Shown here: positions 48,605-59,976 of the stretch, piece by piece
Numbering within the stretch: the first letter of the stretch is position 1
Layout of the letters: each line of letters begins with the position of its first letter
From: Catenaria anguillulae PL171
Lineage: Eukaryota; Blastocladiomycota; Blastocladiomycetes; Blastocladiales; Catenariaceae
Length of the DNA: 64,000 nucleotides
Assembly (NCBI GenBank): GCA_002102555.1
Contig: MCFL01000012.1
Location: 310,001-374,000, forward strand
Direction of reading: 5' to 3'
Notes under the pieces: generated by a model
Told to the model about the DNA's origin: nothing
Database searches by the model: none
What the model saw: only the letters and a program-made list of their open reading frames with translations
Position numbers and translations under genes: made by a program

Positions 48605-49455
48605 GGACAGTTTGTTTCCCCATCTTTGCTACCCGATTACATGTGCAGGCAGGGCTTGCCTTGTTTCTCATTCCCGATTTCATCTTCCAGCAGCCATTGT
48701 CTTCTCCGTTTTTTGTTTTTTTTCTTTTCTCGAGCTTGATTTCGCAAACCCTTCTTGCACGCAAATGCAACCTTTTTCCCTCCCTTCATCCGCGACAACT
48801 CAAAACCGCTCTGTATTGATCCATCTCACCATCATGTCTTGTTTTCCATTCGTTTATTTTCGTCCCCTGATTCTTTTGCCTTTCTTCAGTTGTTTCTTCT
48901 CTCTCTCAATCGTGTGCTAGCTCTATTTTCCCTTCACATCCCTCTCACTCTCGCAAATCTTAATCGCACGGCTTATTACTTGTTTTCTGTCGCTCGATCT
49001 CTGAATTCCCCTCTCCCTCTCGTTCGTTTCGTTTCCGCCCGTGTATGTTTTGTATCGGAACCCTCCACATTTTGCAGCACCAACTCCTGTCATATTGCTC
49101 ACAATCTTTTTGTTTGTTCTCATTTTGTCTGTCCCACCCCCTTACCCTGATCCACCCTCTTCTGATGTTGTTATTGTTCAAACCTACCTATCATATACAT
49201 TCTTTTCTATGTCTCGACAGGTATATGCCCAAGTCGTGGTGTGCCACCAGACTCGTCAAACATCCACTAGCCAGCGTGTGTGCAAACCGTGGCTGGCAAA
49301 CTGTTAAGTGCCCTGTCCATCACGCACTCTCTGGCCTTGTGAAAGTAAGGCACGTGGACCGAACAAGCACGGGAACTACATACAAGATGTATAGTTCCCT
49401 TGGAACAAGTCTACCGTGACACGATGTTCATAACCAACGTAAATCCAATGCGCAC
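48605..49455. other. Convergent 3' region, T/C-rich
   Basis: Lies between the ends of the DEAD-box-like (+) and b561-fusion (-) genes. Pyrimidine-rich on the plus strand. No coding sequence is seen. Confidence 0.6.
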
Positions 49456-52061
49456 TCAGGCCAGAGCAGAGGGCTGCTTGACGGCCTCGTTTGCCGCTAC
49501 CGCCATTGTGGCCTTCTCCCCACTCCGCACGAACCACAGCTGCATCCCCCTTGCATCCATCCTCACACTCAACTTTGCATCGGCGCCATCCTTCAGGAAC
49601 GGCGGCATTGGCCGCGACAAGTACGTATGCGGCGGCAAACACGTTATGTTGCTCGCCTCGACTATTTCTTCCAGTACACTGTAGCACTCGTCCACAAATC
49701 GCTTGGGACCACACATGACGAAATGCGTGCTTGCCGGGTCGCACCGCGTCATGAGCGTCTTTTGAATATACTCGGGCGTCATGCTCCCGAGTGTGATGTT
49801 GGGAATTCGATTGGTCGGCGGCAGCGAGTCTGTGCGATAATGCACTTGGAATTGCGAGGGATATGCACTGCTGATCGAGTCAAACATGTTGCGACCGGTA
49901 ATGGAGGCATAGTCGCTTTCAGCACAGAGGACCGTGAGGCGCGGGCAATTACCGACCCACGGCGTAATGGACGTCAACGGCGCTTGGATTGGTTGACGTT
50001 CGTGCAGCGTGCCCGGAGCTGTGATGGTCACTTGGCCAGGTTCATTGGATGAGCGATGCACAAGCACTGGTGTGCCAGGCTGTAAGGTCCCAACGGGGCG
50101 GTGCAGGGAGCCTGGGAAGTGCGAATTGAGGAACATCCACGAGGCAAATTGCAGAGCTGCCACGGAGCCGCTGCCGGCACACAGCATCACAACATGGTCC
50201 CAGCATCCATTGCTGCAGGGAAGCGGGCGTTCAGGATTGATCAAAGGGGTCCCAAATGGTCCTCGGACTTGCACTTGCGGGTATTCGGATGGCGAAAGCC
50301 GTTGCAGCAGGTAAGACATGGCTCCATTGGTGACCAGTTTGACGGTGATGTCGAATCGCGACATGGAACCACTTATCGGCGTGTAGTATCTCGAAATCCA
50401 ACCCGACGATGGGATCCGCTCATGCGTTTGTGGGTTACTGGTCGCAAGTCGTCTCATGGCCGACTTTGACACTCGCATCCGTATCTCAATCACATGACCG
50501 GGCAAAAAGAAGGCCGGAGCTCCCGCCCCGCTCGGATACAGCTCGGCCAACCCAATCAAGAACGTTGCCCGAGTGGCTCCTGGCCCCGATGTCGTCTCTT
50601 TGCGAACAAGCGCATACCGTCGGTATTCGAGCGGGTCAAATTGCCCTGGCAGCACCCCGGGGGATGGCTTGATGTACCCAATAACCATATTGCGCATCTT
50701 GTCGAGCGCTTGCGTCGAGTGCTCGCTCTCGCGACGCGAAGCAGAGATATGAAGCCATTCCTCTGCGGAAATGCCTGATGACATGACAGGCGGTGAGGGC
50801 ATTGGGAACACGTCCCGAACAATGCTGGTGCCGATTGAGTCGAGCAGGATTGTTTGGCCTCCGGGATGAGTTGTGATCCATTGGCGAATGTCGATGATGG
50901 CGTTCCCAGGCCCAATGACCCAGCACTCGCCACTGGAACGAACGGCCGTGTCGAGATCGGCCCACGACATGGAGGGTATGGTTGGATTCTGGTTTGCATT
51001 GTGGCTCTGCTGGAGCTGGAGAGGTGTCTCTGCATTCGAGGAGCAGACCGAAGCCGAAGTCTGGATTCCGGGAAGTGCTTGTGGATCCATCACCACCTTG
51101 TCTGCCACACTGGTTGCCGGTCGCGCGAGTGAAGATCTGTTCAACGTCGACATCTTGCGATAGGGATTGGGAGCGAGAAGTAAGGAAGAGCTAGTCGGCT
51201 CTGATGTTGCTGCATCGCTCATCTTGCCTCCTTGTAAGGTTTTGAGTTTGTGCTGGCGGGCGACGACCAGACGCTGGTGTCTCATGTATTCGAGCACACA
51301 CATCGCGACCAGAAATCCAATGGTGGTAACCCAGAAGAAGAGCCACATTGGATGGGCCGGCTTTTCGTGAACGGGAGCCATGAGGTGAATTCCTTGCGGA
51401 CTTGAAGATTGTAATGTAGCACAAACAAGCTCAATCAGCGACTCCCAAGCGTGAAAAAGCAAAACGGACAATGCGAACGTCGCACCTATTGAGGAGCGCA
51501 ATTACGCAAACAAGTAGCCCAATTCTACCATGGATCCTGCGCCCACGTTTACGTTGGTGCGGCAAGGGTGTCGAATCGGGAGTAACCCGCAGAAACAATT
51601 GACGAAACCCAGTGACGATTTGAACGGTCGTCAAGATAAACACGGGCCAGCCAAAGAGTTGTTGAAGGACGGACATGGGTGCGTGTCCATTGAATACAAT
51701 CATGGCCCCCGAAAGCAGGCAGACGATGCAGCCCAATAGCTGGAAGCATGCGTGGATCCAAATGCCGTTGGGTTGTGTGCGGCCCCAGTGTCGCATGTAA
51801 AGGGCTCCGAGGGGCATCCAGATGTTCCAGACAAAAAGCATAATGCTTCCATGCTACACGTAGTGGGCAAAGGAGTCGGAGCCACACCATGGTTAGCTGT
51901 CACGTCTAGCTTCTGAAGCCGTCAAGTCTTGTCAGTTCCCACAACGGATGAGGGGTTTAAATGCTCGGGTCGCTTTCAAAAGAATTCTGCATATGTACCA
52001 CAGCGACAAAGGGCAGATTCCATATGTCACTAAGGCCCATGTAGTCCTCCTTGCTTGTCAT
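49456..52061 (-). CDS. Cytochrome b561 - cytochrome b5 - b5-reductase fusion protein
   Basis: Two exons (52061-51999 and 51853-49456), about 820 residues. N-terminal b561 membrane domain: VHGSIMLFVWNIWMPLGALYMRHW, GIWIHACFQLLG and RRIHGRIG supply candidate haem histidines within about four helices. Another transmembrane helix (MWLFFWVTTIGFLVAMCVLEYM) comes before a cytosolic linker. A cytochrome b5-like domain (about 330-430) keeps THPGG, with a later His in EWLHISAS. The C-terminal reductase has the FAD motif RYYTPISGS, GPFGTPL, an altered nucleotide site CAGSGSVAALQF and MCGPKRFVD. Electrons would pass from NAD(P)H through FAD and b5 to b561 across a membrane, for example for ferric or ascorbate-radical reduction; this is inferred. 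A two-base break at 51487-51491 must be allowed. The start rests on an exon of 21 codons ending at 51999. Confidence 0.72.
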
Positions 52062-53158
52062 TGTAACTGGTTCTTGCTGTCTGGTGGAGCCTCGGTCACT
52101 GAAAGATTCAGACGTCAGCGTTGACGGGTGTTGAATTGGAGCTAAATCAGGTCAGGGTGGGTATTGCACGGGGTCTTCATGGTTGCCTGTGCAACACACA
52201 CATGTAAAGAGTCCTTTGGTGCCCTTGAATTTGGTGGTTGATCCGCGACTCCCGATCGTTGGCGATGCCGCGAACAGCGTGTCGGCCAGCCATGTGCTGG
52301 TCACCGCCCTCCTCCGCGCCGTTGAGAAGCTGAAAGCAAACGCTGAAGCAAATGTAGGTATACCTACTCATTTCTCCACGTGCGTACGCCGGGTGACTCA
52401 ACGACATACTTTGTGTGTAAAGCATCCATAGCGTTTATATAGCCAGGGTGGGTGTTCATGTTGGCCACGATCTGCCAGTGGGGCGTTGCAAGGTTTGGTT
52501 TGCAGGGTGCCTCACAGTTCGTCATGTGGCGGTCTGCGGCAAGGACGATCCCCGGCCGGACCCACGACCTCTTGTCTGATGACGGCACGGAGCGACAAAT
52601 TTATGGCGCCGTAATATTAATGACTCTAAGTGAACGGTTCGATCAATTTGTGAAGAAGTTGAGCGAGTCAGTCATGGCGAGAACTGAGAAGCTGGTGCCC
52701 TGAGCCACCCGCAAAGCCGGACCCTCGTTGGTTCACGTTTGGTTTGGCTTCGGTGTGGGCGGCGACCAACATTTGCAACCAATTTGGAATTTGTGTCCAC
52801 AAACGCCATGGCAAAAATCGACCATGTATGTACTTGGTTGATGCCCTACAAAGCCGGCGCAATCAGTGAATTGAAACTGAGTGCATTCAGTCTGTCGATG
52901 CCAATACCATCTACTCATACATCCGTCGATGCATTGCTCTCGCCAACGCTGAGGCCACCGCCACGCCACCGCCTTGCCATTCCCCAACCCAGGCAAACAA
53001 ACGCCCGCCCAACTTGATCTGCTTTGCTTACACTGCCCGCCCACGCACCGCTGGCCGCCCATTCTCTGTACTTCAGCATATTCATCACGGCTTGAAGTCC
53101 CGTCGTCCGATTTTCCAAGTGTCTTCTCATCGACCCCTCTTGCCCGTCATCTGCAACC
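52062..53158. promoter_or_regulatory. Divergent intergenic region b561 fusion / Spa2-like
   Basis: About 1.1 kb between divergent starts. A Gcn4/AP-1-like TGACTCA lies near 52393-52399 and a TATA-like string at 52435-52442. No ORF is convincing. Confidence 0.45.
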
Positions 53159-55478
53159 ATGAACGGCCCAGGTCCCAATTCTGGCTCTGGCCCTTCTGGC
53201 GCCACCGGCAATGCCGGCCCGTACTCGCACATTTCCATTAACGAGTTCCCCGCTGCCCCGCAATACTACTTCGAGCTCCGACACTTTCTCGAGCACCATC
53301 AAGAACGCAGTATGTCGCCTACTCTACGGGAGCTCCCTACCAAAGCAAGTACTAAGTGATCTGTTGGGTCGACCAACCACTGATGCCCTTGCCTGCACCA
53401 AACTATTCAGATGCACAGTCCATCTCGCAACAGCGTCAGAATGCCCGCGACAAGCTCACTCGCTTGTCCAAGCTCCAATTCCAGGAGCTCTCGACCGATG
53501 TGTATGACGAAATGTCGCGACGCCAGTCCAATAATCCCGAAGAGCCCTTCCTCGCCGTTCGCGACGATTTCCACCCGAAGCGCAACCAAGCTCGCCAAAA
53601 GCTTGCCACCTTACCCAAGAATCGCTTCAAGGACCTCGCGGCTGACGTCTTTTTCGAGCTGGAAGTTCGGTTCCCGGTCCTGCTTGAAGTGTCCCAGCGG
53701 ATCGAGGCAGCAGCGGATCACGAGCAAGAGGTGCAAAGGCAGTTTATGCAGGATCAGCAGCAGATTCAGCAACAGCAGCAACAACAACAACAACAGCAGC
53801 AGCAGATGCACCCTCCCGCTCCCGCTCCCAAGCAGCCCATGAGTCCAAACAGGGGCGAGTTTGCACCCGACAATGCGTCCAACGCCGGAAGCATCAACTT
53901 TCAATCTCTGGATGCGCTCATGGCGGATCTGGGCAACCTCATGGTCAAGGATGTACGTTGATCGGTGGGAACGCCCTATGCACGTTTTCAGTTGTCGGTT
54001 CCATTGCTCACCGACTGGCCTCGTTGTATCACCGCACACAGCCTGGCTCCGGAAACCATTCTGCCAACGCCGACGCTTTGCGTGCCGAGTACGAGTCCAA
54101 GTACCAGTCCCTCACAAAGTCGATTTCTACCCTCGAGGGCAAGCTCCAGGTGCGCTCCTGCTCTTCTTCACTAATCCACGCATCATTGCCTTCCTCGCCA
54201 ACGAGACTCACGATCACCGAAAAAAAAAAAACTTCAACACAGGCTGAACGTGAACAAAACAATGCCCTGCAAGACCGTCTCGAGGACCTCAGCCAATCCA
54301 ATGCCGAACTTGAAAACGCCCTCCGCACAGCCCGCGACGACTACACGCGCCTCGACCAGGACTTCCGGTCGCAACAGCGCCTCGCCCAAGAAGTGCAGCA
54401 AGAGGCCGAACGCATTGTGAGCCAGCTCAAGGAAGCACGTGCCGAAAACGACCAGCTGCGCCAGGCACATGACCGCGATCAGCAAGTCATTCGCGAGTTG
54501 CAAGCGCGCCTCCGTCAACTCGAAGAGCAAGGTGGTCGTTCCTCCACGTCGTTGGGCAATCGCGAGTCTGGAGCGCGCGGTGGTGCTGGTGACGTTGGTG
54601 CGATCGCCGAAGAGAAGCTCAATGCCTTCCGTGACGCTGTTGATGGATTGATTCGGTCGGCGGGATCCGACAACCGGACGGACGTGCTTGTGGCCATGAA
54701 GAACATTGTGTTTGCCTGCAAGACCATCACCGAGGACGTCGAGGCGCGCGAGGCGGATCCGTCGAGCTTGACAGTGCACCAGCGCGAGGATTTGGTCGCG
54801 TGCAAGACTCAGCTCACGGCCGCTTTGACGACGCTAATGACGGCTGCCAAGGCGCATGCTACGGGTGCCGGTGGGTACAACTCCGCCTCCGATTTGGAGA
54901 ATGCTGCAGAAAACTTGTCAGACATTATTTACTCGATCGCCGACTTGATTGGTGTTCGCTCCGGAGGCGCCCAAGGGCCGGCCGATTCGTCGCAATCGGC
55001 TGGGTCTAACGGCCTGTACGCGTCGCCACCACAGTCTTCGCACAACAACACGAGCAACGGCCAAGGTCAGCAGCAGCAGCAGGCCATGGATCTCGACACC
55101 CTGCGTGGGTTCCTTGAGCAGCAAACCGACGCCATTGTGCAAGCAATCCAGTCGCTCCTCAACTCTATGCGCACCAACTCGTTTGACAACGAGTTCCTCG
55201 ATACAGTGCACCAGATTCACTCGGTCGTGTACTCGCTCAACGCCCAGTGCCGCGCGTCCTTTTCGCAGTACCCGGTCGCGCCACAGAGCGGACAGCCAAT
55301 CCGTGGGCCCGGGTTTGACATTCTGGACAAGCTGTTGGCGAGCAACGACGAGCTGGCCCAGTATGCAGATCAGATTGTCCGGAATCCAGAGCTCAAGCCA
55401 AGCAAGCAGCGGTTGGCCAGTGCTAGTTATGAGGTGGCCAAGTTTACCAAAGAGTTGGTTGGTTTGCTTGAGGGATAG
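53159..55478 (+). CDS. Spa2/Sph1-like polarisome scaffold (GIT-type SHD repeats)
   Basis: Four exons (53159-53309, 53411-53952, 54042-54149, 54243-55478), 678 residues, phases closing with no frame break. Two Spa2-homology (SHD) repeats: ARDKLTRLSKLQFQELSTDV with YDEMSRR, then ARQKLATLPKNRFKDLAADV with FFELEVRFP. A polyQ tract follows, then a long coiled coil (about 250-375, EREQNNALQDRLEDL through LQARLRQLEEQ), then a helical C-terminal domain (FRDAVDGLIRSAGSDNRTDV onwards) ending in FTKELVGLLEG. Spa2 organises the polarisome at growing tips and binds MAP-kinase-pathway kinases and formins. Exon 1 begins at the first ATG after a pyrimidine-rich leader. The neighbouring Mo25 and myosin I genes also serve polarity. 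Confidence 0.9.
53755..53807 (+). repeat. CAG/CAA tract (polyQ) in the Spa2-like gene
   Basis: CAR codons encode a glutamine run between the SHD repeats and the coiled coil. Confidence 0.9.
54220..54231. repeat. A12 homopolymer near an intron acceptor
   Basis: The run lies just before the acceptor at 54242 of the Spa2-like gene's third intron. Confidence 0.8.
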
Positions 55479-56098
55479 TAGCCCCACTTTTCTTTATGTT
55501 TGCTCTGTTCATTGGCTGTCTTGCTTTTCCTCTCTTTTTTCTTTTTCTTTCCATGTGTGTGTATGGCCCATGTGCTCCTTGCTCATTGCGACTCTGCCGC
55601 GCCGAGTCCAGTATTGCGGGATTCTTCCCTTTTCGTTTGTTTTTCCGTAGACTCATGTTCCCCCTTGTTGCTGCTTGCTCTCCCCGTTGATTTCACTCGC
55701 CCCGTTTGAGGTCGGCCTCGTACACTTCGTATCACTTTGAGTTCCGTGCTGCCGTTACTCTTTTCACTTGCTACGTCATTCCTTCTCCTACCTCCCTCCC
55801 TTTTTGTGTGTGTGATATCACCTGCCGTCCCCCTCCTCTCTTCGCTTTTGCCTGATTCCTACCACAACCTGTACATGCCAGGTCGACCATGCCGCCGTCT
55901 GCGCCGTCCTCGGTCACATTTTTCTTGTTGCAGATGGTGGTTCCTTTACTTCTTTCATTGTGTCTTTCAACGGGAATAATACATGCAGCAACCTAGATTT
56001 TTGGACACACTTCGACGGCCTCACTGCTGGCTTTTTGTACATGCATAGGTAGTGTTCATACCAAACACCTCGACCCGATTCCCGCACCATCCATGCGA
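55479..56098. other. Convergent 3' region
   Basis: T/C-rich spacer between the Spa2-like (+) and RBR-like (-) genes. No coding sequence is seen. Confidence 0.6.
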
Positions 56099-58055
56099 CT
56101 AAAACTCCAGACTCTCATCGCGCTCCTTCCTGGCCGCCCGATCTGCGGCCTCGGCTTCTTGAGCTTTGGCGTTTTCTGCACGCACATCAGGCAACTTTGC
56201 CAGCTGTTGCATCCGGGCGTACTCTGCATCGACCGACCTGCTCAACTTGGACAAGGACGAGTAGAACACTCGCAACGGATCGGGAAGCGACTTGGCTGTT
56301 TCGTCCTCCTCTTCTTCGTCTTCTTCTTGCTCTTCCTCTTCGTCCTCCTCATCGTCGTCTTGTTCGCCCTCCTGATCGTCCTCGTCATCCTGCTCATCGT
56401 CGTCTTGATCTCCGCCTTGATCTTCGCCTCTGCTCTGCCCGCCAGCTTGCTCCCGATCCGAGGGAGGATCCACATCCATTCGATCCTGATCCTCGTCATC
56501 TTGGTCCTCGGAGCCACCAGTCGCCTGACCGCCGCTACCGTTGGTGCCGGATGACCCAGATGCGTCAGCGGCGAGTTCAGTCGATGGGCGACCGGCGCCT
56601 TCGGCAGGTCCACGGCCTGCGTCAAAAAGACGGCCGAACTCAAAGCCTGCGGCGTCGGCGTTCGTCTTCTCAGAAAATGCCCGTGGCGCAGGGATCGGCG
56701 TGGGTGAGGACGTGTCCACTGACGAGAAGGCGGCTGGAACGGATGCCGCGAGAGGCTCATGTTTGCCGGCGGCAGCGGATGACGCCGAGGCAAGCAGAGG
56801 ACGAGCTGCAGGTAGCGCGGAGGTGGGCTGGCGGGCTGGAGCCGGAGCTGGCTGGGAGCTGCTGCTGCTGGTTGCGAGCTGGGAGTTGGGACCTGTGAAA
56901 ATCAAATCAGCTGGGGGTCAGCCCATACACACCATAAGCATTTGGCGTTTGGCAACACACCTTGGCTCAGGCAATCGCAATCGACGCCGTCGATTCCGCC
57001 ACAAGCCATACACGTTGGAACGCCGCATTTGCTGCAGCTGAACACCTCCGAGTCTTTCGCAAAAGGCGACTCTGAAAAATCAAACAGTCATGAGAGTCAA
57101 GAGAATTGCAGACTGGAACGGTAACAAAATACCTACCGTGGCCACAAGATGAACATTCAAACATCTCCGCTTGCGGCTGCCTCACAGGTGTTGGCCTTGG
57201 TGCCAACAATGGCCGCGGCCTCCCAATCATGCTTCCGATCAGCACATCCATGGTCGGCACCTCTTGGCCAGGCTTTGCCTTGTCCATGGCATCCCACGCA
57301 CGAATGAGTTCGGGCGAACACACGCGCTCCATCTCGGACCTCGGAATGATGAAATTGCAATCGGATTGCAGGCATGGCATGTTGGAGTATCCGAGGATCA
57401 TGAGCTCGTTGAGTTTGGTTTGCACGCACGTCCGACACGAAAGGTGGGCGTCTTCGCATGTGAGCATGTGTTTTGCAGGTCGCATTTTGTTGCAGGTCGG
57501 GCAATCGAGCAGGTCGCCCGTGGCCAGGGCTTGGGCATATTCGGCGTCGTCGTCAATTGCGGGAGCTCGGGTTGATGAGGACGATGCGAGATTCAGTGTC
57601 CGGACATGTGTCGCCGTGGTGTGGGTCGGGTTGGGCCGTGAGCGTTTTGGAGGGCTTTCAACCAGGCCGCCAAAAAAGTTGCCATCAGTCGCAGCGGCAG
57701 AGCGCTTGGAAGCTGCGCGAGATGGACTTGATGCGCCTGGGGCAAATCCCATGCCCATAGGAGTGGAGTTGGATGCGAAAGTCGAGGCGGATGCCGGCGC
57801 AGGTGGATCAGAGGCCGTCACGGTGTCGAGATGCATGGCGGTGGCTGCCTCGACGAGGGCGGGAAGTGCGCGAGGCATGTCGGTCGCCGGGTCAATAATG
57901 CACGAGTGGATGAGGGATGCGGCAGCCAAGGGAGTCAGGTCCGGAAACATGTCCAGTAGGTGAGCCTTGGCTCCCTCGATCGGGTCGACTGCGGGGTCGG
58001 TGCGGGCGGCAGAGCTCGAGGCTTGGCCGTCGTCGTCTCGATTGTATGATTGCAT
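56099..58055 (-). CDS. CUE-RING-IBR protein related to RNF216 but lacking RING2
   Basis: Three exons (58055-57137, 57071-56961, 56892-56099), 607 residues, phases closing with no frame break. A CUE-like helix pair (LLDMFPDLTPLAAASLIHSC, residues 30-50) is followed by RING1 (DCPTCNKMRPAKHMLTCEDAHLSC begins it, shown here to its first Cys/His ligands) and CLQSDCNFIIPRSEMERVC, which fits the RNF216 spacing. An IBR-like module then reads FECSSCGHESP, CSKCGVPTCMACGG. After DCDCLSQ the protein turns into a Ser/Ala/Pro-rich region, a long Asp/Glu tract and a final charged helix. There is no RING2 and so no catalytic cysteine, unlike the RBR at 38180-41299. It may bind ubiquitin or E2 without thioester transfer, or act as a plain RING ligase; both are inference. 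Confidence 0.75.
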
Positions 58056-59048
58056 TGAGTTTTCTGCTTTTATGTGACCTGATTGCGAGGCTCATTCTTT
58101 CCAGAAAAGATGCTCATTGCAAGCGCTTCGCAATCATCGCTGCTATTTATTTGTATATCGCTAGCTGGTGGTTACAAGCATCCCTTCGCGATCGACGGAC
58201 ACGATTCATGTCCGCCTCGAGTCCAGAGCTGTCAACGTAGACGCAGTCGCCTGCAAGTGTTTCGCATGAGTCAGCGCACTACCAGCGCTCACGCAAAATG
58301 GCTTTTATGCTTGCCATGTCACCCGCCCCCCGACAACTACGTCCTTACCTCCTAGGTCGCTCGTAGGGGAGGGTGGTTGAGACACAATCAGCATTCAAGT
58401 CGTTTGAATTAGGAAGTACGGGTGGGGCCGTATTTGAATTCTTCAGTGCCATGGAACCAAGTCTCGCCCATCCGGGGGAACAGTGAATAGCGAGACGTAT
58501 GTACAGCGAGGCAATTGCCCACTCGGTGCCGGAATGGCCCAGTTGCTCTGACCAGGAGGCAAAGGCACCTCCGGACGCACCCTCAGCTACTCGGGAAGAA
58601 TCCTTAATCTTTCCGAGAGCTAGATAATGAGGACAACATTGCTGGAATCGATGCAGTCCACGTCATCGTTTGCACGGCCGTTCAAGCCTGAGAGCACGAT
58701 TGATTTAGATATCAATTGAATAATGTATTTGCCCTACACCAGGATTCGCAAACCAACTGACCACACAGTGCCGAATCGGCTGCGGTGCGGTGTGCGGACA
58801 TGCTCGAGAATGGGTGTTCGCAGCACAATGATTTCCGTGGAACGCGTCACTTGTGTGGAAGGTTCAACATACTTACTCACCTACGCCGTAGAGAGACCTG
58901 TGTGATACTCTGAGCAAACACGGTCCTACATACGGTCTGAGCAATCACCCCTCCCAGTAGACGCAATACTACTAGACGTCAAGACCTGATAACCCATTCA
59001 TCTGTGATTACGTCAAAATTTGTCCGCACTACCAACTGCCTCGCAATC
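58056..59048. other. Divergent intergenic region with hairpin cluster
   Basis: About 1 kb between divergent starts with no convincing ORF. It contains the hairpin cluster listed separately at 58461-58617. Confidence 0.5.
58461..58617 (+). ncRNA. Candidate structured RNA (successive hairpins)
   Basis: Within 157 nt several inverted repeats follow one another: 58461-58467 pairs with 58490-58496 (7 bp); 58555-58559 with 58568-58572 (5 bp, 8-nt loop); and 58590-58599 with 58608-58617 (10 bp including one G-U pair, 8-nt loop). A palindrome GGCAATTGCC lies at 58510-58519. No known RNA family was identified; strand is undetermined and given as plus by default. Confidence 0.3.
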
Positions 59049-59976
59049 ATGCACGACCTCGGCCAAAACGCCTCAATGAAACTGTATCCATCGCATCACC
59101 ACCACAGTGGGCCATCTGGCACCCGTGGACACCATCATCACCACCCAACCGTCGTTGCAACATTGAGACGTAACTCTGTACTCTTGGTCGCGTCATTTGG
59201 CCTGATCATGGCCGCGCTCGGACTGTTAATTTCAACGGCGAACGCTTTCCCAGATCCGCACGGTGGCATGGCGATTTGGCGGCGAGGTATGGACCCTATT
59301 CTCTCGGAGGGAAAATCACGGTCGGGAATGCTCATGTGGAATACGCCTGCTTGATGTTTTTTACGATTATACAGGGCCAATGTCTGGCCGTTATTACAAG
59401 CGCGACTTGAATCCAAGGGACGAAGGCGCAGCAACTGCCGCTTCGCCAGCAGGCGCAACTGATGGTGCTGGTCCTGCCAACACAAGCTCCTGGGCTTCCA
59501 CCACTTCATCCACTCCTTTAACGCCAGTCACGTCCTCAACCACGTCCTCCGCGTCCATCTCGACAACGGTGCACTCTTCGGGCGCAACCACGCCTGGATC
59601 CATTACTCCATCTCCTCCAACACGTCCCGCAACCGACCCAGTTCCCATCACGACAGAACCAAACGTGCCTCTGTCATCGTCGTCTTTGTCAACATCGCAG
59701 ATGACAGCTTCCTCATCATCCTTGTCGTCATCTTCGTCCGGCAGCCAATTCATCACGATTGACTCGCGCGGCGGCAACTCGCCAACGGTGACCATTGTCA
59801 CCGGCAACGGGCCGACGCCTGGCAGCACGTCCGGCGACGCGACCGGCAGCGGCAGCAACACAACAGCATTGGCCATCATCATTGTGCCGAGTCTGTTGCT
59901 CGCGGGCGCGCTGGTGGTTGTTGGCGGTGTATGGATTATTCGCCGACATATCAACTCGTCTCGCCTGAGTCTGTAA
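59049..59976 (+). CDS. Mucin-like Ser/Thr-rich membrane protein
   Basis: Two exons (59049-59286 and 59375-59976), 279 residues; no family recognised. The first 55 residues are His-rich (two HHHH/HHHHH clusters) and lead into a hydrophobic helix (SVLLVASFGLIMAALGLLIS) ending in STANAFPDP, which may be a late signal peptide or signal anchor. After the intron comes a long Ser/Thr/Pro-rich region suited to O-glycosylation, then a transmembrane helix (ALAIIIVPSLLLAGALVVVG) and a short basic tail (RRHINSSRLSL). It resembles wall-stress sensors in layout (Ser/Thr stalk, one helix, short tail) but lacks a WSC domain. A later ATG at 59077 would shorten the His-rich leader. Confidence 0.6.

Noticed and set aside
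2395-51491. Programmed -1 frameshifting as the cause of the frame breaks
   Set aside because: Sites differ in sequence, lack consistent slippery heptamers, occur up to four times per gene and fall in conserved motifs. Missing bases explain all of them.
51487-51506. A 20-nt GT...AG micro-intron in the b561 fusion gene
   Set aside because: Too short for a spliceosomal intron and the resulting phase does not restore the b561 helix.
58430-58640. SRP RNA or spliceosomal RNA
   Set aside because: Short strings recall SRP RNA (for example CAGCTACTCGGGA), but the conserved helix 8 loop and overall order are not present. It is kept only as an unassigned structured candidate.
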